A program made the translations under genes and the position numbers. This document shows, piece by piece, positions 55,160 through 62,993 of a stretch of DNA of 64,000 bases. The stretch spans positions 744,001 to 808,000 of the forward strand of contig JADGEL010000002.1 of the NCBI GenBank assembly GCA_016744415.1, in the 5' to 3' direction. How positions within the stretch are numbered: the stretch's first letter is position 1; each line of letters opens with the position of its first letter. The stretch comes from Flavobacteriaceae bacterium (GTDB taxonomy: Bacteria > Bacteroidota > Bacteroidia > Flavobacteriales > Flavobacteriaceae). The notes beneath the pieces were generated by a model. It worked only from the letters and a program-made list of their open reading frames with translations, had not been told where the DNA came from and did no database searches.

Positions 55160-56623
55160 CTATTTTTGGAGTTTGGTTAATATTGTCTGTGTTTTTTTAT
55201 AATCATCAAAATCTGAACGCACACCGTTTACCTCTTGATACGTTTCATGTCCTTTACCTGCAATCAATAAAATATCTCCTGCAGTTGCTATTGAACAACC
55301 CGTTTTTATAGCTTGCTCTCTATCAACAATTGAAATTGTTTTTTTATAGTTTTGAGCTTCAACCCCAGCCTCCATTTCTTCGATTATGGTTTGTGGGTTT
55401 TCGCTTCTTGGATTGTCGGAAGTAAAGATTGTTTGCCCACTTAAAAATGAAGCAATATGCCCCATTTTTGGACGCTTTTTTTTATCTCTATCTCCACCAC
55501 AGCCAACAACAGTTATCACTTTTTCATTTCCAGTTCTGATATCATTTATGGTTTCTAGAACATTTTTTAAAGCATCTGGCGTATGTGCATAATCAACAAT
55601 TGCCGTAATATTAGTTGCTGATTTAAAATGTTGAAACCTCCCAGCTACGCTATCCAAAACACTCATCACCCTCAAAGTTTCTAGCTGCTCAAATCCTAAT
55701 AAATCAGCAGTTGCAAAAATTGCTAAGAGGTTATATGCATTGAAACTACCAATCAATTTTGTCCAAACTTCAGATCCATTAATATTTAATAATAATCCTG
55801 AAAATTGATTTTCCAACACCTTAGCCTTATAATCTGCCATCGACTTTAAAGCATATGTGACTTTTTTTGCTTTGGAATTTTGCAAAAGGAACATTCCGTT
55901 TTTATCATCAACATTTACCAATGCGAAAGCATCCTTAGACAATTGATCAAAAAACATTTTTTTTACATCTCTATATTCAGCAAAAGTTTTGTGATAATCG
56001 AGATGATCTTGAGTAAGGTTGGTGAAAATTCCGCCAGAAAAATGCAAACTTTCAGTTCTTTTTTGATGAATTCCGTGAGAACTCACTTCCATAAAACAGT
56101 AGGCAACACCAGCATTAATCATTTCCTGTAAGTAATGATTGATTGAAACAGAATCGGGGGTTGTATGCGTTGCCGCAAACTCTGTTTCATCAACCATTAT
56201 CTTGACAGTGGAAAGCAATCCGACTTTTTTTCCTCCCTTTTTTAATAAGTTATATAACAAGGTTGCAATGGTGGTTTTACCATTGGTTCCTGTAATTCCG
56301 ATAAGTTTTAATTTTTGTGATGGGTTATCATAATAATTAGCAGCAATAATTGCCAAAGCCACATTAGAATCCACAACTCGAATGTAGACAACAGTACTGT
56401 CTAACTTCATTGGAAACACTTCACAAACTATAACAGAGGCTCCTAAATCAATTGCTTTTTGAATGTAGTTGTGTCCATCAACCGTTACGCCTTTTTGTGC
56501 TATAAAAAGATCCCCTGATTCCACTTTTCTAGAATCAAATTCGATTTTAAAAATACTTATATCCGCAGAGCCTACCTCATCCACAACAGCTACTTTGTAC
56601 AATATGTCTTTTAACAATTTCAC
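55160..56623 (-). CDS. murE: UDP-MurNAc-L-Ala-D-Glu--2,6-diaminopimelate ligase
   Basis: Adds the third stem amino acid. 487 residues: FDSRKVESGDLFIAQKG, the ATP loop GITGTNGKTTIATLLYNLL near 108, MEVSSHGIHQKR, and DNPRSENPQTIIEEM near 403. The DNPR motif marks the meso-diaminopimelate-adding form. murF, which usually follows, is absent from this cluster; mraY comes next directly. Confidence 0.96.
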   Translation of the reverse strand: MKLLKDILYKVAVVDEVGSADISIFKIEFDSRKVESGDLFIAQKGVTVDGHNYIQKAIDLGASVIVCEVFPMKLDSTVVYIRVVDSNVALAIIAANYYDNPSQKLKLIGITGTNGKTTIATLLYNLLKKGGKKVGLLSTVKIMVDETEFAATHTTPDSVSINHYLQEMINAGVAYCFMEVSSHGIHQKRTESLHFSGGIFTNLTQDHLDYHKTFAEYRDVKKMFFDQLSKDAFALVNVDDKNGMFLLQNSKAKKVTYALKSMADYKAKVLENQFSGLLLNINGSEVWTKLIGSFNAYNLLAIFATADLLGFEQLETLRVMSVLDSVAGRFQHFKSATNITAIVDYAHTPDALKNVLETINDIRTGNEKVITVVGCGGDRDKKKRPKMGHIASFLSGQTIFTSDNPRSENPQTIIEEMEAGVEAQNYKKTISIVDREQAIKTGCSIATAGDILLIAGKGHETYQEVNGVRSDFDDYKKTQTILTKLQK

Positions 56624-58621
56624 TTATGACAATTCTAATTTAATAATGGTTCCTCTCACTAAAGATTTTCCTGATTGAATGGATTGTTTCTTTACACGAC
56701 CACTTCCTTCAAACTCTACTTTCAATCCTAAATTTTCTAATAATGCCACAGCATCCATAGCTATCATCCCTTTTACATTTGGGATTATAGAACTTTGAGT
56801 GGCTTTATTATAGGATTCAAAATCTTGATTTACTGCGTCAATATTTAAGGCTACATTTTCAATTTCTTCTAACACAGGAATGTCTCTATAAATCTTTTGA
56901 GCAATATCCTTAAACACTGGCCCAGAAACATCTGCACCATAATATCCCTTTTCAAGATTTGGCTTATGGATAACAACTATACATGAGTACTTTGGATTTT
57001 TAGCAGGAAAATATCCAGTAAATGAAGATGTATATCTCCTATTTGTCGACCAATCCTTCATCCAATATTCAACACGAGCCGTACCTGTTTTACCTGCCAT
57101 AGAAAAATCTTCAGAATACAACGTTTCTCCTGTACCACGAATTACCACATTCTTCAACATTTCTTGAACCTTATCAATAGTTGCATCTGAGCAAATTTTA
57201 GGATCGATAACTTCTTTATCAAAAACTTTCACTTTTTTATCCCAAGCACGAATTTCATTTACAAGTCTCGGTTTCACCATCTCACCATTGTTAGCAATGG
57301 CATTATAAAAGGTAAGAGTTTGCAAAGGGGTTAATCTTAGGTTATAACCATAGGCAATAGAAGGTAACGCATTTTTACTCCACTTATCATCACCAGGAGC
57401 AGGGATTTCAGGAATTCCCTCGCCCTTTTTAATTGATAAGCCTAAAGTTTTATCAAGGTGCATTTTCTTTAAAGCATCGATAAACACATCCGGATCTTCT
57501 CCAAAGCTTTCATCTATCAACCTCGCAAATCCAATATTTGAAGAAACTTCTAAGGCTCTTGCAGCAGAAATCTCACCATACCCTCCTTTTTTAGAATCAT
57601 GAATATACCTACCATACATTCTGTATTTACCTTCTCCTGTATCAACCACGGTTCCAGAATCAATTGCCTTTAATTCTAATGCCGCAACCATAGACATTAA
57701 TTTAAAAGCCGACCCCGGTTCATGAGATTCGCCAATAGCATAATTCAATCTTTCGTAATATTTTCCTGAAGGAGTTTTTCCTAAATTAGATATTGCTTTT
57801 ATTTCTCCCGTCTTGGTTTCCATTACAACAACACAACCATGATCTGCTTCGTAATATTCTAATTGTTTTAATAGCGAATGGTGTGCTATATCCTGAATAT
57901 TAACATTGATCGTGGTGATAATATCTCTACCGTCTTGAGGCTCAACTTCATTGTTATCATTGATAGGTTTCCATTGCCCTTGAGCAATACGCTGCTTCAT
58001 TCTCCAACCAGACTTTCCTCTCAAATAATCTTTAAAAGCACCTTCAATTCCTGGAGCACCTCGATAATCATCATAACCAATTGTCCGTTCAGAAATTTTC
58101 CCTAAAGGATGTTCTCGCTCTGTACTTTGCTCTGCAATAAACCCACCTTTATATACGCCCATATTAAAAATGGGAAACATTTTCATTTCCTGATAATCCA
58201 AATAACCCAAATCTCGGGTGATTAATAAATACCTGTTTGGTTTTGGCTTTCTATTACGTGCAGTTCTTATTTTTTTAACATAATACGACGGAGTATCTCC
58301 CAACATGTTTGCCAACTTTTTAGACAAAGCTTGGATGTTTTCTTCGAACAATTCATTGCTATCTGGCTTTGAAGCGTCAAAACGAATATCATAACGCATC
58401 ATCGATGTTGCCAACAAACTACCATCGTCAGCATAAACATTCCCTCGATTGGCATAAATAGTGTCGTTCTTAATAGTTCGTTCTTCTGAAATGGTGATAT
58501 ACTTATCGCCCTCTACATATTGGATATTAAAAAGTTTGAAGATAATTGCAATAAAAAACAGGGTCATGAAGACAAAAACAATATAAGCTCTGTTTAATAT
58601 GTTCTTTTTTTCTACTGACAA
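56624..58621 (-). CDS. ftsI: Septal transpeptidase FtsI (PBP3) with PASTA domain
   Basis: Class B PBP cross-linking septal peptidoglycan. 665 residues: one membrane helix (about 11-30), pedestal domain (NRGNVYADDGSLLATSMMRYDI), and transpeptidase domain with SAFK (in EPGSAFKLMS), SSN (in LEVSSNIGFA) and KTGT (in MAGKTGTARVEYW). A single PASTA domain occupies the last 60 residues (IIPNVKGMIAMDAVALLENLG), a feature absent from proteobacterial FtsI but frequent in Bacteroidetes. Two bases downstream of ftsL. Confidence 0.96.
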   Translation of the reverse strand: MSVEKKNILNRAYIVFVFMTLFFIAIIFKLFNIQYVEGDKYITISEERTIKNDTIYANRGNVYADDGSLLATSMMRYDIRFDASKPDSNELFEENIQALSKKLANMLGDTPSYYVKKIRTARNRKPKPNRYLLITRDLGYLDYQEMKMFPIFNMGVYKGGFIAEQSTEREHPLGKISERTIGYDDYRGAPGIEGAFKDYLRGKSGWRMKQRIAQGQWKPINDNNEVEPQDGRDIITTINVNIQDIAHHSLLKQLEYYEADHGCVVVMETKTGEIKAISNLGKTPSGKYYERLNYAIGESHEPGSAFKLMSMVAALELKAIDSGTVVDTGEGKYRMYGRYIHDSKKGGYGEISAARALEVSSNIGFARLIDESFGEDPDVFIDALKKMHLDKTLGLSIKKGEGIPEIPAPGDDKWSKNALPSIAYGYNLRLTPLQTLTFYNAIANNGEMVKPRLVNEIRAWDKKVKVFDKEVIDPKICSDATIDKVQEMLKNVVIRGTGETLYSEDFSMAGKTGTARVEYWMKDWSTNRRYTSSFTGYFPAKNPKYSCIVVIHKPNLEKGYYGADVSGPVFKDIAQKIYRDIPVLEEIENVALNIDAVNQDFESYNKATQSSIIPNVKGMIAMDAVALLENLGLKVEFEGSGRVKKQSIQSGKSLVRGTIIKLELS

Positions 58622-58623
58622 TT

Positions 58624-58956
58624 TTACTCTGTTTTTCTAGGTATTACTTTAATTTTTTTTGGTGGGTTATTTGAAGGCAGTAATCCACGAACTGCTACTT
58701 TTTTTTGTACTGCTGATTCTAATTCTAACCGCATTACCTTTGTCCTCGTATCTACAAACTCAGCCTTTAACTCTCGTATCTCATTATTTAACTGAGCAAT
58801 TCGTAACACTTTTTTATCTGTAACATGCGCCCTCGAAATCATAAACATTAACAATGCGACAACAAAAATGATAATCCTCCAATTTTTAAAAGCATCCTTA
58901 CTTACTAAGAACTTTCCTTTTAATGCGTTATAAATTCCCTGTTTTATTCTTGACAT
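58624..58956 (-). CDS. ftsL: FtsL-like division protein
   Basis: 110-residue bitopic protein with a membrane helix (about 27-43, IIIFVVALLMFMI) followed by a predicted coiled coil (about 52-85, LNNEIRELKAEFVDTRTKV) and a basic C-terminal end. Sequence conservation is low; the call rests on size, topology and the position between rsmH and ftsI, which is the standard FtsL slot. Confidence 0.82.
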   Translation of the reverse strand: MSRIKQGIYNALKGKFLVSKDAFKNWRIIIFVVALLMFMISRAHVTDKKVLRIAQLNNEIRELKAEFVDTRTKVMRLELESAVQKKVAVRGLLPSNNPPKKIKVIPRKTE

Positions 58957-58991
58957 TTTTTCTATTAATCAAGGTGTTTAAAAAAGAAAAT

Positions 58992-59037
58992 GTTATTCCT
59001 ACTTATTTACAATCACACAACTTTTAGTAGGAATAAC
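58992..59037 (-). promoter_or_regulatory. Hairpin between rsmH and ftsL
   Basis: Perfect 12-bp inverted repeat GTTATTCCTACT / AGTAGGAATAAC with a 22-nt loop, followed on the minus strand by ATTTTCTTTTTT. It looks like a terminator or attenuator placed inside the dcw cluster, so mraZ-rsmH may be partly uncoupled from ftsL onward. Confidence 0.55.
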
Positions 59038-59073
59038 AAATTCATCACTTAAATTAACCACACATTAATCGTT

Positions 59074-59994
59074 TTAGTTTTTATCTTGATTTGCTTTTAC
59101 AGCAATTCTCAATTTAGCACTTCGAGCTCTATTGTTTTGTTTTATTTCTTTCTGATTAGGAATAATCATTTTCCCAACCTTTTTTAACGGAACACTAAAA
59201 TTTCCATAGAAATCTTTTTCAGGCTCTCCTTTAAACAATCCATTTCTTATAAATCTTTTTACCAACCTATCTTCTAAAGAATGGTACGAAATAACACTCA
59301 ACCTACCATCATCATTCAACAAATCTGGAACTTGCATTAAAAATTCTTCTAACACTTCAATCTCTTGATTTACTTCAATTCGAATTGCTTGAAAAATTTG
59401 AGCCAATATTTTATGCTCTTTTGCTTTTGGCAAAAATTGCTGCAAACATTCTTTTAACTCAAAGCTTGTTTTTATTTTTTGATCCTCTCTGAAGCTCACA
59501 ATTTGCTTTGCCAATGCTTTTGCATTTCTTAACTCACCATAATTAAAAAGAACGCTACTTAATTTTTCTTCTGGATACTTATTTACAATTCTCAAAGCAG
59601 ACAATGAATCATTTTGATTCATCCGCATATCTAAATCAGCATTAAATCGAGTAGAAAATCCTCTTTCGGCTTCATCAAACTGATGTGATGACACACCTAG
59701 ATCTGCTAGAATTCCATCTACTTTTTTAACTCCATAAAACCGTAAGAACCTTTTTATATATCTAAAATTTTCAGGAATCAACACAAACCGTTCATCTCCT
59801 AAACTATTTGCTTGCGCATCTACATCCTGATCAAATCCAAACAACTTACCATCACTTCCTAATCTTTTTAATATCTCTTTTGAATGTCCACCACCGCCAA
59901 AAGTCACATCTACATAAATACCATTTGGCTTAATTCCCAACCCGTCAATACTCTCATGGAGCAGCACTGGATTATGATATTCCATCTTCATCAT
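59074..59994 (-). CDS. rsmH: 16S rRNA (cytosine1402-N4)-methyltransferase
   Basis: SAM-dependent methyltransferase acting on C1402 in the ribosomal P site. 306 residues: YHNPVLLHESIDGL at the N-terminus, VDVTFGGGGHSKEIL (motif I), LADLGVSSHQFDEAERGFS and VISYHSLEDRLVKRF. The start overlaps mraZ by 23 nt. GGAGG lies 5 nt before the first ATG, one of the few Shine-Dalgarno-like sites in the window, although ATG codons 1, 2 and 4 are all possible starts. Confidence 0.96.
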   Translation of the reverse strand: MMKMEYHNPVLLHESIDGLGIKPNGIYVDVTFGGGGHSKEILKRLGSDGKLFGFDQDVDAQANSLGDERFVLIPENFRYIKRFLRFYGVKKVDGILADLGVSSHQFDEAERGFSTRFNADLDMRMNQNDSLSALRIVNKYPEEKLSSVLFNYGELRNAKALAKQIVSFREDQKIKTSFELKECLQQFLPKAKEHKILAQIFQAIRIEVNQEIEVLEEFLMQVPDLLNDDGRLSVISYHSLEDRLVKRFIRNGLFKGEPEKDFYGNFSVPLKKVGKMIIPNQKEIKQNNRARSAKLRIAVKANQDKN

Positions 59995-60442
59995 TTACGC
60001 CTCCCATAACTTGCTCAGCTAAATCACCAAAATCAACAGTAGCCTCGTTAATTGCCACTTCATATTTGTCTTTATCCCAAATCTCAACAATCCCCACTGC
60101 TGATGATAAGACCACTTGTTTCGTAATACCTGCGAACTTTTGAAGATCACTCGGAATCAATAACCTACCTGACGCATCCAATTCAACTATCTTCACACCA
60201 GCAGTAAATCTCCTTATAAAATCATTATTCTTTTTTACGAAACGATTTAGTTTATTTACTTTCAACATCATCTCATTCCACTCGGCCATCGGGTACAATT
60301 CCAAACATTGCTGAAACACAGAACGCTTTAACACAAATCCATCTTGAATCACTGGAGACAACTGCTTTTTTAAAGCAGAAGCCATCATCAAACGTCCTTT
60401 AACGTCTGCTTTACATTCATATGTTCCGATTAGATTGATCAT
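59972..60442 (-). CDS. mraZ: Transcriptional regulator MraZ
   Basis: AbrB-like DNA-binding protein forming a ring, which in E. coli and Mycoplasma controls the dcw promoter. 156 residues with two SpoVT/AbrB motifs: DVKGRLMMASALKKQL near residue 13 and DASGRLLIPSDLQKFAG near 109. First gene of the dcw cluster; the three-box operator just upstream fits autoregulation. Confidence 0.96.
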   Translation of the reverse strand: MINLIGTYECKADVKGRLMMASALKKQLSPVIQDGFVLKRSVFQQCLELYPMAEWNEMMLKVNKLNRFVKKNNDFIRRFTAGVKIVELDASGRLLIPSDLQKFAGITKQVVLSSAVGIVEIWDKDKYEVAINEATVDFGDLAEQVMGGVNDEDGIS

Positions 60443-60463
60443 TTATTTGGTAAATAACAATTT

Positions 60464-60471
60464 CAAAAATA
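60464..60471 (-). promoter_or_regulatory. Promoter -7 element of mraZ
   Basis: Minus-strand TATTTTTG, an exact TAnnTTTG match, 22 nt before the mraZ ATG. The matching -33 region falls at about 60488-60495, inside the MraZ boxes. Confidence 0.65.
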
Positions 60472-60481
60472 GAAAAAGTTT

Positions 60482-60506
60482 TCCACTTTTTACCACATTA
60501 TACCAC
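60482..60506 (-). promoter_or_regulatory. MraZ operator: three GTGGW boxes at 10-nt spacing
   Basis: On the minus strand GTGGT (60506-60502), GTGGT (60496-60492) and GTGGA (60486-60482), each separated by exactly 5 nt. This matches the known MraZ target layout (direct repeats of a TGG-containing pentamer with 5-nt spacers) and overlaps the predicted -33 region of the mraZ promoter. Confidence 0.75.
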
Positions 60507-60836
60507 TTTGTTAATAACTTTCATCTTTTTAACAATGAACTACTTATATCATTGAATAGCAAGGTGGAGTTATACACGGTATTGAATTGTAGAATTTGAT
60601 TTAGCACTTAAATCTGTGTAATGAATTTCAAATTCATTATTGATTCATTAAATAAAAGTTTAAAAGGAGAATTTTATTTTGGTTTCCAGCAAATATAAGA
60701 ATGACATATAGAGGCGCTCCTACTTCAGCAAAAATTCAACCAATATAGATAAATACTTGATTATCAGCAATAATAGAAAGATGAATTTTATACTATTTCT
60801 TAATCACTTTGCGCAATTTGAGATAAAGGTGTGACT
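60507..60836. other. 330-nt non-coding gap
   Basis: No gene supported on either strand. It contains a perfect 9+9 bp palindrome with one central base (AATGAATTT-C-AAATTCATT, 60620-60638) and otherwise AT-rich unique sequence. A segment near 60552-60575 (GGAGTTATACACGG) loosely recalls sequences seen at cassette ends, but nothing further supports that. Confidence 0.5.
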
Positions 60837-61550
60837 TTACATTTTTAAATAAAACTCCTTAACCAAATCAATATAGTCTTGGGTGTATTTATGACGCTCA
60901 ATTTCAATTATCAATTCTGAAAATTTCACTTCAGCTTTTTTGAATGACAATTGAAGCATGCTTCTTTTGATTTGAGAAGATTTAACCCCTCTAACTCTCG
61001 TGACTCTGTTAGGAAACAAACCGTTAATTTTTGCTAACCCTAAAAAAATGTTTTCAGATTTATATGGGATAATGAATGCACATTCTCCATTTTTAGACAA
61101 TAATTTTGAAACAGCACTTAATAACTCATCAAAAGATAACTTATCTGCCTGTCGCGCCAAAGCACGCTTATCTTCAATTATACCATTCTTGTATGGAGCG
61201 CTAAAAAATGGAGGATTAGAAATGATAAAACCGTATTTATCATCAATTTCATTTGCAAAATCTTGAATGGAAGAATGATAACAAAATAATCGATCTCCCC
61301 ATTCTGACTGCTCAAAATTCTCAACAGTCTGCTCAAAAGAGTCTGCTTCAATCTCAACAGCATCAATTACCTCTGCAAATGTTCTTTGAGCCATTTGCAA
61401 AGATAAAATTCCAGTACCAGATCCAATATCTAAAATACTATTAACATCATTAGGATATGCCCATGCACCCAACAACACGCCATCGGTACCAACTTTCATA
61501 GCGCTTTTATCTTGTTGAATTGTAAATTTTTTAAAATCAAATGAGTTCAT
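60837..61550 (-). CDS. TrmN6-like tRNA (adenine37-N6)-methyltransferase
   Basis: 237-residue Rossmann-fold methyltransferase. Motif I is ILDIGSGTGILSLQMAQR near residue 40, and the amino-methyltransferase motif NPPF is in IISNPPFFSAPYKNG near residue 114. The start FDFKKFTIQQDKSAMKVGTDGVLLGAWA is characteristic of the YfiC/TrmN6 group, which methylates A37 of tRNA-Val. The exact target here is inferred from family. It lies 67 nt downstream of rimM on the same strand. Confidence 0.9.
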   Translation of the reverse strand: MNSFDFKKFTIQQDKSAMKVGTDGVLLGAWAYPNDVNSILDIGSGTGILSLQMAQRTFAEVIDAVEIEADSFEQTVENFEQSEWGDRLFCYHSSIQDFANEIDDKYGFIISNPPFFSAPYKNGIIEDKRALARQADKLSFDELLSAVSKLLSKNGECAFIIPYKSENIFLGLAKINGLFPNRVTRVRGVKSSQIKRSMLQLSFKKAEVKFSELIIEIERHKYTQDYIDLVKEFYLKM

Positions 61551-61617
61551 AAGGAAAGACCAATATTAAATAAAATTAATATTGTTGCAAAAAATTACAC
61601 CTTTTATTTTGACTAAT

Positions 61618-62145
61618 TTATTGTAGATACAAGTCAATCAACCCTTCTGGCGTTTCAACCATCACCTTAGAATTTTTGCGGTCAATTTTTTTGATAAAAT
61701 GGTCTATCATAGGAATAAATATTTCTACACCATCTTTATCAACTTCAAAAAGCGGTTGTGCAGTTTTATCGTTTACTCCAACTATTTTTCCGATAGCTCC
61801 AAAATTCACATCTTCCATTTCAAAACCAATCACCTCATGGTAATAAAATTGATTTCCAGTTAATTTTGGCAACATAGTTAAAGGTAAATAAACCCCCGAT
61901 TTAAGAATACCATCTGCATCAGATTCAGAGTCCACACCATCAAATTTGGTGCGTAATTGATTTCCTTTTTGAAGCAAACTTTTTTCAATAAAAAAAGGAA
62001 TCAAATTTGTACCGTGAAGTACAAATACTGATTCCATATTTTCGTATAATTCGGGCTCATCTGTATCTAATTTGATAACAACCTCACCTCTAAAACTGTG
62101 TTTCCGAACGATCTTACCAAGATAAAAACAATCTTCTTTTCGCAT
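61618..62145 (-). CDS. rimM: Ribosome maturation factor RimM
   Basis: 16S rRNA processing protein that binds S19 during 30S head assembly. 175 residues: N-terminal beta-barrel domain with YLGKIVRKHSFRGEVVIKLDTDEPE, and C-terminal PRC-barrel domain with YYHEVIGFEMED and IFIPMIDHFIKKIDRKNSKVMVETPEGL. It lies 17 nt downstream of rpsP, the conserved rpsP-rimM order. Confidence 0.95.
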   Translation of the reverse strand: MRKEDCFYLGKIVRKHSFRGEVVIKLDTDEPELYENMESVFVLHGTNLIPFFIEKSLLQKGNQLRTKFDGVDSESDADGILKSGVYLPLTMLPKLTGNQFYYHEVIGFEMEDVNFGAIGKIVGVNDKTAQPLFEVDKDGVEIFIPMIDHFIKKIDRKNSKVMVETPEGLIDLYLQ

Positions 62146-62162
62146 AATCGTCAGAATTTAAA

Positions 62163-62759
62163 CTACTCTGCAGCTTTCTCTTCAGATGCTTCTTCTGTAG
62201 CCTCCTCAGCAGGAGTTTCTTCAACAACCTCTTCTGTAGCTTCAGCTTTTGCTTTTTCAGCAGCAACCTCAGCTTCTACAGCAACTTGTTCTGCTTTCAA
62301 TGCCGCTTCAGCTTCTAAAACAGCAGCTTTACGTTTTTCATTTACCTCTTTTTCCGCATTTAAGGCAGCAGCTTTTGCATCAGCATCAGCTTTAGACAAA
62401 CCATCAACTTTCGCAGAAACTAATCCTGCTTTTTCATCTAACCAAGCTTGAAATTTCTTCTCGGCTTCCTCTTCCGAAAATGCACCTTTTCTTACTCCAC
62501 CTGCTAAGTGATGCTTTAACAACACCCCTTTGTAAGATAACAACGCCCTTGCTGTATCTGTAGGTTGCGCTCCATTTTGCAACCATTTTACTGAACCATC
62601 AATGTCCAAATCAATTGTTGCAGGATTTGTATTAGGGTTATAAGTCCCTAATTTTTCCAAATATTTACCATCTCTTTTTGAACGAGCATCTGCTGCTACA
62701 ATCCAATAAAATGGTTTTCCTTTTTTACCGTGTCTTTGTAATCTAATTTTTACTGACAT
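62163..62759 (-). CDS. rpsP: 30S ribosomal protein S16 with long Ala/Glu-rich tail
   Basis: Small-subunit assembly protein. Residues 1-80 are a normal S16: VKIRLQRHGKKGKPFYWIVAADARSKRDGKYLEKLGTYNP and DTARALLSYKGVLLKHHL. The protein then runs on to 198 residues with an Ala/Glu/Lys-rich helical and acidic tail (from about 120), more than double the usual S16 length. Extended S16 is common in Bacteroidetes. Heads a likely rpsP-rimM unit; its leader contains a small AAGGT/ACCTT hairpin at 62773-62787. Confidence 0.96.
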   Translation of the reverse strand: MSVKIRLQRHGKKGKPFYWIVAADARSKRDGKYLEKLGTYNPNTNPATIDLDIDGSVKWLQNGAQPTDTARALLSYKGVLLKHHLAGGVRKGAFSEEEAEKKFQAWLDEKAGLVSAKVDGLSKADADAKAAALNAEKEVNEKRKAAVLEAEAALKAEQVAVEAEVAAEKAKAEATEEVVEETPAEEATEEASEEKAAE

Positions 62760-62805
62760 ATTTTAAATTTTTAAGGTACGCGACCTTGATTATTAATTAA
62801 GGGTG

Positions 62806-62813
62806 CAAATGTA
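62806..62813 (-). promoter_or_regulatory. Promoter -7 element of rpsP
   Basis: Minus-strand TACATTTG, an exact TAnnTTTG match, giving a leader of about 40 nt that includes the AAGGT-N5-ACCTT hairpin. No clear -33 TTG at the usual distance. Confidence 0.5.
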
Positions 62814-62993
62814 CAAAATTTAATCAGTATAAATCATCAATATTCTATTGAAATTTTTACAAAATCGCATTAGTCTAACCCTTTGATTTTAGGCGCATTA
62901 TTTCATAGCTGAATTGTTAATAACTAAACCAATAACCTCAACCAAAAAAGTAACAAAAAATACTATTTTTAAAACTTCAAATTCCGACACTAC

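Noticed and set aside
60552..60580. Possible cassette or mobile-element end upstream of mraZ
   Set aside because: Only a loose resemblance over about 14 nt; there is no partner repeat, integrase or target duplication.
62098..62451. Ala/Ser-rich plus-strand ORF opposite rpsP
   Set aside because: It is the antisense of the low-complexity Ala/Glu tail of S16; no start signal or domain.
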